Source of the DNA: an uncultured Chlorobiota bacterium
Lineage (GTDB): Bacteria; Bacteroidota; Kapaibacteriia; OLB7
Reading direction: 5' to 3'
DNA: 9,121 nt
NCBI GenBank assembly: GCA_946481475.1
Contig: CAMLOB010000123.1
Span: forward strand, 1-9,121
Part shown: one piece after another, positions 1 to 6,327 of the stretch
How positions within the stretch are numbered: the stretch's first letter is position 1
Layout of the letters: every line of letters starts with the position of its first letter
Position numbers and translations under genes: made by a program
The notes under the pieces: generated by a model
What the model was told of the DNA's origin: nothing
Database searches by the model: none
Seen by the model: the letters and a program-made list of their open reading frames with translations, nothing else

Positions 1-534
1 GTCTCGAGAAACCCGGCAGCCTTCGACCCCGACAAGCTGAACTGGATGAACGGCATCTACATGCGGCAACTGCCGGTGGAGCGACTGATGCAGGATCTGG
101 CGCCGATGCTGGAGCGGGCCGGGTTTGCGGATGTCGATCCGTCGTACGCAACGGCGGTCGTCGAACTGGTGAAGGAGCGGATCAACTTCGTTCACGATGT
201 GCCGGAGTTTGCCGACTATATGTTCGGTCCGATCCGGGAGTTCGATCAGGAATATCATGCCAAGCAGTGGAAGGAGGAGACGGCCGATCAGATGAGGGAA
301 CTGGCCGACCGGCTTGAGGGGCTTGCGCCGATCGAGTGGAAGACCGAGATGATCGAGGGGGTGATTCGCGGCTACGCCGAGGAACTCGGGATGAGTGCCG
401 GGAAGCTGATCCATCCCCTGCGACTTTCGCTGACCGGCAAGCGGGTCGGCGCCGGCATGTTCGAGACGATGGAAGTGCTCGGACAGCGAAAAACGGTCGA
501 CCGTCTCCGCGAATATGTGGAACGGACGGCGTAA
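1..534 (+). CDS. gltX: Glutamyl-tRNA synthetase, C-terminal part (5' end outside window)
   Basis: This is the last 177 residues of a class I glutamyl-tRNA synthetase, which charges tRNA-Glu in the cytosol. The reading frame is open from base 1, so the Rossmann catalytic core with HIGH and KMSKS lies upstream of the window. Visible family signatures are NPAAFDPDKLNWMNGIYMR, the segment that follows the KMSKS region and enters the helical anticodon-binding part, and near the C-terminus HPLRLSLTGKRVGAGMFE, matching the family pattern of plRvAltG..gP.lfe. It ends with LGQRKTVDRLREYV, the usual LGke.tl.RL end. An internal ATG at base 46 is not a real start because the homology continues upstream of it. 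The family assignment is confident. Whether the enzyme is discriminating or non-discriminating (able to charge tRNA-Gln) cannot be read from this fragment. It ends in TAA with no clear terminator before the next gene; a palindromic repeat follows immediately. Confidence 0.93.
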   Translation, partial: VSRNPAAFDPDKLNWMNGIYMRQLPVERLMQDLAPMLERAGFADVDPSYATAVVELVKERINFVHDVPEFADYMFGPIREFDQEYHAKQWKEETADQMRELADRLEGLAPIEWKTEMIEGVIRGYAEELGMSAGKLIHPLRLSLTGKRVGAGMFETMEVLGQRKTVDRLREYVERTA

Positions 535-580
535 CTTCGTGCCCCTTTGTGTTTTCTTTGTGTCCGCCGCGGCGGATGGT
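535..580 (+). repeat. GC-rich palindromic interspersed repeat, copy 1
   Basis: Immediately after the gltX stop lies a short element made of a T/G-rich head (ttcgtgcccctttgtg, then tctttgtg) and the perfect 14-base palindrome tccgccgcggcgga at 563-576, followed by tggt. The same head plus palindrome recurs at 7442-7476 on this strand and at 7500-7552 on the opposite strand. The palindrome could form a small hairpin in RNA or DNA. It resembles the extragenic palindromic repeats (REP-like) found between genes in many environmental bacterial genomes; the exact family is not identified. Confidence 0.7.
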
Positions 581-627
581 AAAAAAACGGAAGGCCGGTC
601 TCCACGAAAACACCTATCATCATCGAG

Positions 628-1470
628 ATGACAACGCACACAACACAACTTTTCGGTGTCCTCGCCCATCCGGGGGGAGAAAACCTCTACCACTCTCTCC
701 TTGCCCGAAAGGCCGGGGAGTCGAACGCCGATGCCAGTTTTCTCCTCTTCGATTTTCAGGCAAAGGATATCGCCGATCCGATCGAGGCGCTCCGCAGACT
801 GAAGGCCGGCGGGGCCTATCTGACCGGGCGACTCCGGGAGGCTGCCGGCGGTCTTGTCGATTATCTTTCGGATGAAGCGCACGGAACCGGGATGATCAAC
901 ACGATCACCTTCGACGGGGATACGGCCACCGGACACAACACCGAGGCCCGGGCGATCATCGATATACTGGGAGAGTACAGCGAGAAGTTCGGCAAGAGGA
1001 GTGCGGTGATCCTGGGAGGGGGCGTGATGGCCCGGGCGGCCGCCTATGCTCTTGTTCGCCATTTCCGCGTGAAGCACGTGACGATTGCCGCCCGCGATAC
1101 GCAGCATGCACAGATATTGAAGCAACTGGTGGTGGGGGTGAAGACCGATTCGGTGGTCGAGGCGTGCGAGCTGTTCCCTCCCGACATTGCCGATCAGCTT
1201 GCGGAGGCCCGCCTGATTATCAATGCAACCTCTATCGGCTGCCGACCCGATGAGGACGAATCCCCGCTGACGCTCCCCGATCTCTTCCATCCGGGACAGA
1301 TCGTCATGGATGTGATCCACACTCCGGCAAAGACGAAGCTGCTCCGGGAGGCCGAGGAAGGGGGAGCCACTATTATCGGCGGCGACCGGATTCTGCAGAA
1401 GCAGATCAACGCCGCCTTTGAGCTGTTAACAGGAATACAAAGTCGGGAATCGGAGGAAGTTGAAACCTGA
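628..1470 (+). CDS. Shikimate dehydrogenase-like protein with altered active site
   Basis: This 280-residue protein has the length and order of AroE, the NADPH-dependent enzyme that reduces 3-dehydroshikimate to shikimate. The N-terminal substrate domain is recognisable by FGVLAHP (family: yaviGnP), GMINTI at 88-93 (family: GAvNTi) and GHNTE at 102-106 (family: GyNTD). The Rossmann half has ILGGGVMARAA from 128, INATSIG from 198, VMDVIHTPAKTKLL from 226, and Q259 in the final helix before FELLTG. Key positions are changed. The SxS pair that binds the shikimate carboxylate is not present after HPGGENLYHS. The NVTxPxK catalytic-lysine motif reads YLTGRLR, with Arg at 70. The NTD aspartate is Glu106, and the Tyr of DvvY is His231. 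It could be a divergent AroE, or a paralogue with a different or lost activity. Start: the ATG at 628 gives the expected length and lacks a strong Shine-Dalgarno. It is co-directional with gltX and the gene downstream. Confidence 0.8.
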   Translation: MTTHTTQLFGVLAHPGGENLYHSLLARKAGESNADASFLLFDFQAKDIADPIEALRRLKAGGAYLTGRLREAAGGLVDYLSDEAHGTGMINTITFDGDTATGHNTEARAIIDILGEYSEKFGKRSAVILGGGVMARAAAYALVRHFRVKHVTIAARDTQHAQILKQLVVGVKTDSVVEACELFPPDIADQLAEARLIINATSIGCRPDEDESPLTLPDLFHPGQIVMDVIHTPAKTKLLREAEEGGATIIGGDRILQKQINAAFELLTGIQSRESEEVET

Positions 1471-1551
1471 ACGCCCGAGAGCGAACGGGAAACTCCGTGC
1501 AGTCTTTCTTCTCTGCGGCGATGATGCTCTTCGCCGATTCCAACCCTGCCT

Positions 1552-3756
1552 ATGCGTAAACTGACCTACGATCCTCTCGTTGCTCTGATGGAGTATTACG
1601 AGGGAAAGAAATCCTCGACATCGACCGTCGACCGGTCCACTCTTGCGGTGGATGAACGGCTGAAGGGACGGATCATCGACGGCGACCGGATCGGTCTGGA
1701 CGATGATCTGGCCGAAGCACTGAAGACCTATCCGCCCCTTGAAATCATCAACACGTTCCTGCTGGACGGTATGAAGGTTGTCGGAGAACTCTTCGGGGCC
1801 GGGAAGATGCAGTTGCCCTTCGTTCTGCAATCGGCCGAGACGATGAAGACGGCCGTCTCCTATCTGGAACCCTATATGGAGAAGAGCGAGGATCGGGCAA
1901 AGGGGACGATGGTGATCGCCACGGTGAAGGGGGACGTTCACGACATCGGCAAGAACCTGGTCGATATTATCCTGACGAACAACGGGTATCGGGTGATCAA
2001 TCTGGGGATCAAGGTGCCGGTGGAACAGATGCTGGAGGCGGTGGAACAGCACAGGGCGAACGCTATCGGCATGAGCGGACTGCTGGTGAAGAGTACGCTG
2101 GTGATGAAGGAGAACCTGCAGATCATGCGGGATCGCGATCTGGAGATTCCGGTTGTCCTGGGAGGGGCGGCGCTGAACCGACGGTATGTCGAGGAAGATC
2201 TGCGCGAAGTCTACGGCGGTAATCTTGCCTATGCCGCCGATGCGTTCGACGGTCTCCGCTTCATGGATCGGCTTGCCGCCGGCGAACCCCTGGCCTCTTC
2301 CCCCTCTTCCGATGCGGTTGACCGGAACGGAGCCGAGGGGGGGCGACAACGCCTGAACGAACGTGGCAGCATCCGTCTGCGGCTTGCTGCCGATCGGACC
2401 GAAGTCGATGCGGTCGCCCGACTCTCCGGATCGGCCGGTTCGGTCTATGCCGATGCCCCCGAAGGAGAGGTAATGGTTGCCGAACTGGCCGAGGGGATTG
2501 TCGGCTGGGGAAGACTTCGTCGCATTGGGAACGATCTCGTCCTTCTCGAAGGGATCGGTGCGATCCCTGAACAGGGAAAGACCGGCGCGGTTCTGGATCT
2601 TGTTCGCGGGATGGTTGCCGAGGCCCGGAAAGAATCGGCCGGGACCCGTGTCCTCCTTCCGGCCGATCAATCGGACAAACGGGGCATGATGCTCTGGAAA
2701 GGGATCGGATTCGAACAGGTCGGTCGGGATGATGAACGGGTCCGTGATCTTGACGAAACGCTTGTTTCCGGCAAGGAGGAACAGGTCGCCGAACCGGCTC
2801 TCCTTCTGGCAAAGCCCGGACTCGGTGTCGGGAAGGGAGAACCGAACGATGGGGAACAGCTTCCCTCCACCGGCGACGACTCGGTCCGCTCCGACGTCTC
2901 CCGCATGATTCCCGTGCCGGAAGCGCCCTTCTTCGGCTCACGCGTTGTCGAGAACGTTCCTCTGGAAAAAATCTTCGAATATCTCAATGAAGTTGCGCTG
3001 ATCCGCGGACAGTGGGGGGTGAAAAGGGGGAGTCGACCGGCCGACGAATACCGGCGCGAGCTCGAGGAGAAAATCTATCCGAAGCTGGAAGAGCTGAAGC
3101 TGGTTGCCAAACGGGAAGGGCTGCTGGTGCCGAAGGTGATCTACGGCTACTTCCCCTGCAAGTCCCATGGAAACCGGTTGATCGTCTACAGACCGGCCGG
3201 AGTGGAAGGGGAGGAGTTATATCGGGAGTGGGAGAATATCGAGGATGTCGAGTGGGTGGAGTGGCAGACCTTCGACTTCCCGCGTCAGTCGGCAGGACGG
3301 CGACTCTGCCTTTCGGACTTCTTCCGTTCGGTTGACGAGGAAGGATTCGATGTGCTTCCCCTGCAGATCGTGACGGTTGGAGCGAAGGCGAGCGAGTATA
3401 CCGCGAAGCTCTTCGCCGAAGGGAACTACAGCGACTATCTCTACTTCCACGGACTTTCAGTGGAGACGGCCGAGGGACTGGCCGAATACTGGCACCGATC
3501 GGTTCGGATCGAACTCGGAATTGCCGACGAGGATGCCGCCGATGTCCGGAAGCTTTTCTCGCAGGGATACCGGGGAAGTCGCTACTCGTTCGGCTATCCG
3601 GCCTGTCCGGATCTGGAGGATCAGCGGCAGCTCTTCGCGATTCTTCGCCCCGAGCGGATCGGGGTGGAACTGACCGACGAGTTCATGCTCGATCCGGAAC
3701 AGTCGACCAGTGCGCTGGTGGTCCATCACCCGGAAGCCAAGTACTTCAACGTATAG
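1552..3756 (+). CDS. MetH-type cobalamin-binding and reactivation protein with embedded GNAT-like domain
   Basis: This is a 734-residue protein built from the C-terminal modules of cobalamin-dependent methionine synthase. Residues about 50-115 form the helical cap (PPLEIINTFLLDGMKVVGELFGAGKMQLPFV in the family pattern). Residues 118-240 form the B12-binding Rossmann domain, with GDVHDIGKN giving the lower-ligand His130 and the DxHxxG motif. Residues about 455-734 form the AdoMet-binding reactivation domain, with GYFPCKSHG, then R677 and GYPACP at 681-686, LTDEFMLDP and the terminal HHPEAKYFNV. Between them, residues about 273-390 read as a GNAT-type fold: IRLRLAADRTEVDAVARL, VMVAELAEGIVGWGRL, PEQGKTGAVLDLV, and LWKGIGFEQVG. 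About 60 low-complexity acidic residues join it to the reactivation domain. The homocysteine and folate domains are absent. An in-frame stop at 1522-1524 shows this is a true start, so those modules must come from another polypeptide if methionine is made. No Shine-Dalgarno is seen. A defective GNAT motif A suggests a structural role, which is inference. Confidence 0.85.
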   Translation: MRKLTYDPLVALMEYYEGKKSSTSTVDRSTLAVDERLKGRIIDGDRIGLDDDLAEALKTYPPLEIINTFLLDGMKVVGELFGAGKMQLPFVLQSAETMKTAVSYLEPYMEKSEDRAKGTMVIATVKGDVHDIGKNLVDIILTNNGYRVINLGIKVPVEQMLEAVEQHRANAIGMSGLLVKSTLVMKENLQIMRDRDLEIPVVLGGAALNRRYVEEDLREVYGGNLAYAADAFDGLRFMDRLAAGEPLASSPSSDAVDRNGAEGGRQRLNERGSIRLRLAADRTEVDAVARLSGSAGSVYADAPEGEVMVAELAEGIVGWGRLRRIGNDLVLLEGIGAIPEQGKTGAVLDLVRGMVAEARKESAGTRVLLPADQSDKRGMMLWKGIGFEQVGRDDERVRDLDETLVSGKEEQVAEPALLLAKPGLGVGKGEPNDGEQLPSTGDDSVRSDVSRMIPVPEAPFFGSRVVENVPLEKIFEYLNEVALIRGQWGVKRGSRPADEYRRELEEKIYPKLEELKLVAKREGLLVPKVIYGYFPCKSHGNRLIVYRPAGVEGEELYREWENIEDVEWVEWQTFDFPRQSAGRRLCLSDFFRSVDEEGFDVLPLQIVTVGAKASEYTAKLFAEGNYSDYLYFHGLSVETAEGLAEYWHRSVRIELGIADEDAADVRKLFSQGYRGSRYSFGYPACPDLEDQRQLFAILRPERIGVELTDEFMLDPEQSTSALVVHHPEAKYFNV

Positions 3757-3776
3757 ATCCGGATGGGGATGGAAAG

Positions 3777-3818
3777 GAAGAGGGGTTTCCGGTCCGTCGG
3801 GAACTTTTCTTCTCTTTC
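3777..3818 (+). terminator. Probable intrinsic terminator of the cobalamin protein gene
   Basis: Bases 3777-3790 (gaagaggggtttcc) pair along their whole length with 3799-3812 (gggaacttttcttc), ten Watson-Crick pairs and four G-T wobbles, around an 8-base loop. The right arm and the bases after it are pyrimidine- and T-rich (tctttc). It begins 21 bases after the stop codon. The wobble content makes it stronger as RNA on the + strand than as a DNA inverted repeat. Confidence 0.6.
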
Positions 3819-3901
3819 GGCCTGTTTAAGCAGAATTTTATCAGATATTCCTCTTCGCGCCTTTCATACCATCGGCATCTTTCGTAAGTTTCCGGACATT
3901 T

Positions 3902-3910
3902 TGCTACAAT
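3902..3910 (+). promoter_or_regulatory. Extended -10 promoter ahead of structured RNA/collar genes
   Basis: The string tgctacaat fits the extended -10 pattern TGnTAnnAT (TG at 3902-3903, TACAAT at 3905-3910). No good -35 box stands 17 bases upstream, which is tolerable for extended -10 promoters of the group-1 sigma type. The predicted start of transcription is near 3917, exactly where the foldable segment begins. If the host is a Bacteroidota member its main promoter consensus differs, which lowers confidence. Confidence 0.4.
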
Positions 3911-3916
3911 GCCTGT

Positions 3917-4172
3917 GAGTCGTGGCTGGCTCGGCGTTGTAGAGTTATCTGGTTGGTTCATAGCCTGTCGACAATGTACGGGACCATTGGCCGGCAGGGG
4001 ATGTTATGCGAAGACCCTCCAACCTCTATTTCCTCTTCCTTGAAGAAGTCTATTGAGGTCGGAATGGGAACCAGGATTCGGCCTGCGCGCTCTGCGTGCG
4101 CGGGTTGAAATCGTCGGATCCTGTGCTTGAGTGAAGGACCGGGTACTCCGTGAATTCATTCGGGCACGACTC
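3917..4172 (+). ncRNA. Candidate structured RNA (free RNA or 5' leader)
   Basis: This stretch has no credible ORF and folds by hand into a closed multi-branch structure. The terminal helix is 3917-3924 (gagtcgtg) with 4165-4172 (cacgactc), eight perfect pairs. Inside it, 3948-3954 pairs with 4069-4075 (tctggtt with aaccagg). This encloses two hairpins: 3964-3970 with 3992-3998 carrying 3972-3976 with 3985-3989 at its top, and 4022-4026 with 4055-4059 carrying 4033-4038 with 4042-4048. A 9-pair hairpin with a 5-base loop follows at 4082-4104. A bulged hairpin pairs 4115-4121 with 4136-4141. The 5' end coincides with the start predicted from the upstream -10 box. I looked for tmRNA, RNase P, SRP and 6S hallmarks and did not recognise any. 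There is no obvious terminator at the 3' end, so it may instead be the leader of the collar operon. Confidence 0.4.
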
Positions 4173-4346
4173 TCGGCTATAGACCATATGCTGCTCCCGG
4201 TGCATCAAATATACTTCAGTCTCCGGTCTCCTTCTCTTTGGAGAGCTTCCACACATTTGGTCTTATCGGTTACAGCTTGGTCCTTTCGGGGACCGGACAA
4301 CGACTTGTGGTGATTCAGGATATTCATTCTTTACGGAGAAACTTTC
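4173..4346 (+). promoter_or_regulatory. Non-coding leader upstream of first collar gene
   Basis: No gene is visible here. Two short hairpins are present: 4227-4231 with 4240-4244 (tctcc/ggaga), and 4279-4284 with 4289-4294 (ggtcct/gggacc) closing a TTCG tetraloop. Neither is followed by a T-run, so they are more likely leader or processing structures than terminators. The stretch ends with a good Shine-Dalgarno (ggagaa, 4335-4340) before the ATG at 4347. Confidence 0.35.
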
Positions 4347-4868
4347 ATGGAACCTTACATCGGCCAGATAACGATGGTCGCATTCAACTTTGCACCTCGG
4401 AACTATGCGATGTGTGACGGGCAGATCATGTCGATAGCACAGAACACGGCCCTGTTCTCATTGCTTGGAACAACATACGGAGGGAACGGGCAGACGACCT
4501 TCGCCTTGCCCGATCTGCGGGGACGGGCTCCCATGCACGAGGGACAGGGACCGGGTCTTACCGACCGCTCGCTCGGCGAGATGAGCGGCACCGAAACGGT
4601 AACGCTCATCTCTTCGGAGATGCCCATGCACAACCACCTGGCGGAGGCTACCTCGCAAGTCGGTGGAGCACAAAGCCCGATCGGCCAGTTCTGGGCGGCT
4701 GAAGGCGGAGGTGGTGCTACGTTTACCTACATCGAGACGGCCAACGGAACAATGAATCCCAATGCCATTGGTGTGACCGGCGGTAACCAGCCGCACAACA
4801 ACATGCAGCCCTTTCTGGTAATCAACTTTGTCATCGCTCTCTACGGCGTCTTCCCGCCCCGCAGTTGA
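4347..4868 (+). CDS. Phage tail collar domain protein (MdpB-like), copy 1
   Basis: This 173-residue protein is a single tail-collar domain of the type named microcystin-dependent protein (MdpB). Family signatures run from end to end: EPYIGQI at 2-8, one cysteine at 23 in CDGQ, QNTALFSLLGTTYGG at 32-46, FALPDLRGR at 52-60, EMPMHNH with the HxH pair at 95-97, NGTMNPNA, and PFLVINFVIALYGVFPPRS at the C-terminus. In phage short tail fibres this domain forms a trimeric receptor-binding tip, and its HxH histidines can bind metal on the trimer axis. A trimeric fibre tip is therefore likely here. There is no signal peptide or membrane segment. Shine-Dalgarno ggag sits 8 bases before the ATG. It is first of three tandem paralogues and is about 70% identical to copy 3 by hand alignment. 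It follows a long structured non-coding region. Cellular role is unknown; no phage structural gene is nearby. Confidence 0.9.
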   Translation: MEPYIGQITMVAFNFAPRNYAMCDGQIMSIAQNTALFSLLGTTYGGNGQTTFALPDLRGRAPMHEGQGPGLTDRSLGEMSGTETVTLISSEMPMHNHLAEATSQVGGAQSPIGQFWAAEGGGGATFTYIETANGTMNPNAIGVTGGNQPHNNMQPFLVINFVIALYGVFPPRS

Positions 4869-4985
4869 TGAGGTTGAACGGCCCGGCGGCGTGATGCCGC
4901 AGTAATTCCGGAAGGATGGCCGATACCGGTCGATGTTATTGTTACTACGAAAAAGTTTCATATTCAATTCTCAGGAGAAATTCTC

Positions 4986-5510
4986 ATGGTAGAACCTTTC
5001 ATAGGTGAGATTTCGATGGTTGCCTTCACCTTCGCCCCGCGGGGATGGGCCTTCTGCGACGGACAGCTTCTGGCGATCTCGCAGAATACCGCCCTCTTCT
5101 CGCTGATAGGCACCACGTATGGTGGAGACGGACGTACAACCTTTGCTCTCCCGGATCTTCGGGGGAGAGTGCCTCTGCATATGGGGAACGGTCCGGGTCT
5201 GACCAGCCGCCCCGAAGGACAGAAGGGAGGATCGGAGACGGTGACGCTGACGGTCTCGCAAATGCCTGCTCATAACCACCAGGCCAACGCCTCTTCAACT
5301 ACCTCCGATAAGCCGGGACCCATCAACAACTTCTGGGGGGGGGAGGCATCAGGGGCTACAGCGGTCTACTCTGATCAGACGCCCGACGGCACGATGAATC
5401 CAAACGCCCTCAGCCATGCCGGCGGCAGCCAGCCGCACTATAATCTGCAGCCCTACCTGGTGATTGCATTTGTGATTGCGTTGCAGGGAATCTTCCCGCC
5501 GCGAAGCTAA
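4986..5510 (+). CDS. Phage tail collar domain protein (MdpB-like), copy 2
   Basis: This 174-residue protein is the second collar paralogue. It has the same framework: EPFIGEI near the N-terminus, Cys24 in CDGQ, QNTALFSLIGTTYGG, FALPDLRGR, QMPAHNH with HxH at 96-98, DGTMNPNA, and the conserved end IALQGIFPPRS. The stretch around 99-132 (after HxH and up to the TMNPNA motif) differs most from copies 1 and 3, which suggests this surface varies while the scaffold is kept. The Shine-Dalgarno aggag (4973-4977) is 8 bases before the ATG. The 117-base spacer from copy 1 contains a small hairpin, gcggc/gccgc at 4886-4900, without a T-run. The leader just before its ATG resembles that of copy 1, as expected from gene duplication. 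No secretion signal is present; known fibre-tip proteins of this class are also leaderless. Confidence 0.9.
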   Translation: MVEPFIGEISMVAFTFAPRGWAFCDGQLLAISQNTALFSLIGTTYGGDGRTTFALPDLRGRVPLHMGNGPGLTSRPEGQKGGSETVTLTVSQMPAHNHQANASSTTSDKPGPINNFWGGEASGATAVYSDQTPDGTMNPNALSHAGGSQPHYNLQPYLVIAFVIALQGIFPPRS

Positions 5511-5579
5511 AGACGGAAGTCCGTTATCTGTTCTCATCATGTTGTAGAAACAGCCACTAAATCTTATCAGGATTGTCTT

Positions 5580-6101
5580 ATGACGGAACCATATATCGGT
5601 CAGATTTCCATCGTTGCCTTCAATTTTCCGCCCCGCGGCTGGGCGCAATGCAACGGGCAATTGATGTCGATAGCACAGAACACCGCTCTCTTCTCACTGA
5701 TCGGAACGATCTACGGCGGAGATGGGCGTACAACCTTTGCCTTGCCGGATCTGCGTGGTCGCCTTCCCATGCATATGGGGCAGGGACCGGGATTGACTTT
5801 CCATCCGGAGGGGCAGATGTCGGGTGCCGAGGATGTGACCCTGATGGTGTCGCAAATGCCCTCGCATACACACAATGCCAATGCCTACTCGCAACTCGGA
5901 AACCAGGCTTCTCCGATCAATCACTACTGGGCGGGAGAAGCCGGAGGCATTACGCTGGTCTACGGTACGCCGGCCAATGGAACCATGAATCCGAATGCAG
6001 TCGGCCTGGCAGGGGGTAACCAGTCACACGAAAACATGCAGCCCTTTCTGGTTCTCAACTTCGTTATTGCCCTCTTCGGCGTCTTCCCGCCGCGGAGCTA
6101 G
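5580..6101 (+). CDS. Phage tail collar domain protein (MdpB-like), copy 3
   Basis: This 173-residue protein is the third collar paralogue. It has EPYIGQI, Cys24 in CNGQ, QNTALFSLIGTIYGG, FALPDLRGR, QMPSHTH with HxH at 96-98, NGTMNPNA, and FVIALFGVFPPRS at the end. The first 70 residues match copy 1 at about 80% and the last 50 at a similar level, while the middle is near half. The Shine-Dalgarno agga (5569-5572) lies 7 bases before the ATG, and the spacer from copy 2 is 69 bases. A strong hairpin follows the stop, so the three collar genes probably form one transcription unit. In other bacteria such genes often occur in threes next to a GNAT and a DUF6916 gene, as here (recalled from knowledge, not checked). 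Confidence 0.9.
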   Translation: MTEPYIGQISIVAFNFPPRGWAQCNGQLMSIAQNTALFSLIGTIYGGDGRTTFALPDLRGRLPMHMGQGPGLTFHPEGQMSGAEDVTLMVSQMPSHTHNANAYSQLGNQASPINHYWAGEAGGITLVYGTPANGTMNPNAVGLAGGNQSHENMQPFLVLNFVIALFGVFPPRS

Positions 6102-6122
6102 ATGAATCGTTCGGGGGCTTTC

Positions 6123-6167
6123 ACAACTGTCGGCAGGATCCGTTTGCGGATTCTGCCGACGTTGTTT
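6123..6167 (+). terminator. Intrinsic terminator of the collar operon
   Basis: Bases 6129-6142 pair without interruption with 6147-6160 (one G-T wobble) around the loop tttg. The stem continues outward with acaac/gttgt (6123-6127 with 6161-6165) past one unpaired base, giving about 19 pairs. It sits 27 bases after the third collar stop codon. The T-tract is short (gttgttt), so termination strength is uncertain, but this is the strongest hairpin in the window. Confidence 0.7.
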
Positions 6168-6189
6168 CGCGCAGTTTATATAGTTTTAT

Positions 6190-6237
6190 GGTTCAATAGT
6201 TGAGTGGTTGAATAGTGGAATGGTTAAGTGGTGGATG
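6190..6237 (+). repeat. Octanucleotide repeat array, left arm
   Basis: Six successive 8-base units are readable: ggttcaat, agttgagt, ggttgaat, agtggaat, ggttaagt, ggtggatg. The composition is G/T/A-rich and unlike the neighbouring genes. The arm is the approximate reverse complement of the array at 6328-6391: gttcaatagttga (6191-6203) is perfectly inverted at 6351-6363. About 90 bases of non-repeat, purine-rich sequence lie between the arms. Confidence 0.75.
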
Positions 6238-6327
6238 GATGAGAAGAGAGGGATAGGTGAGGGGCGTGAGGATGGGGCGATCGGCCCATTCAACTGCAAA
6301 GTCGTTGAAGATGAATCTGCTCCCGTA

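Noticed and set aside
336..875. 179-codon open frame overlapping gltX and the AroE-like gene
   Set aside because: It is out of frame with both recognised genes, crosses the intergenic repeat, and is Arg-rich with no domain.
1426..2670. 414-codon open frame on the minus strand
   Set aside because: It is antisense to the cobalamin-binding and GNAT-like parts of the MetH-type gene. The translation is low in hydrophobic order and rich in Arg, His and Gln, with no family resemblance.
3917..4172. tmRNA, RNase P RNA, SRP RNA or 6S RNA as identity of the structured region
   Set aside because: I found no Ala-Ala tag reading frame or tRNA-like ends, no RNase P core box, no SRP GGAAG-type loop, and no single long bubble hairpin as in 6S RNA. 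The region is left unnamed.
4131..4313. 60-codon open frame in the leader before the first collar gene
   Set aside because: It has a GTG-type start with no ribosome-binding site, overlaps the hairpins of the leader and has no recognisable sequence.
4347..6101. Prophage remnant
   Set aside because: Only tail-collar domain genes are present. No other phage morphogenesis, replication, lysis or integration gene and no attachment-site repeat is visible, and housekeeping genes flank the cassette on both sides.
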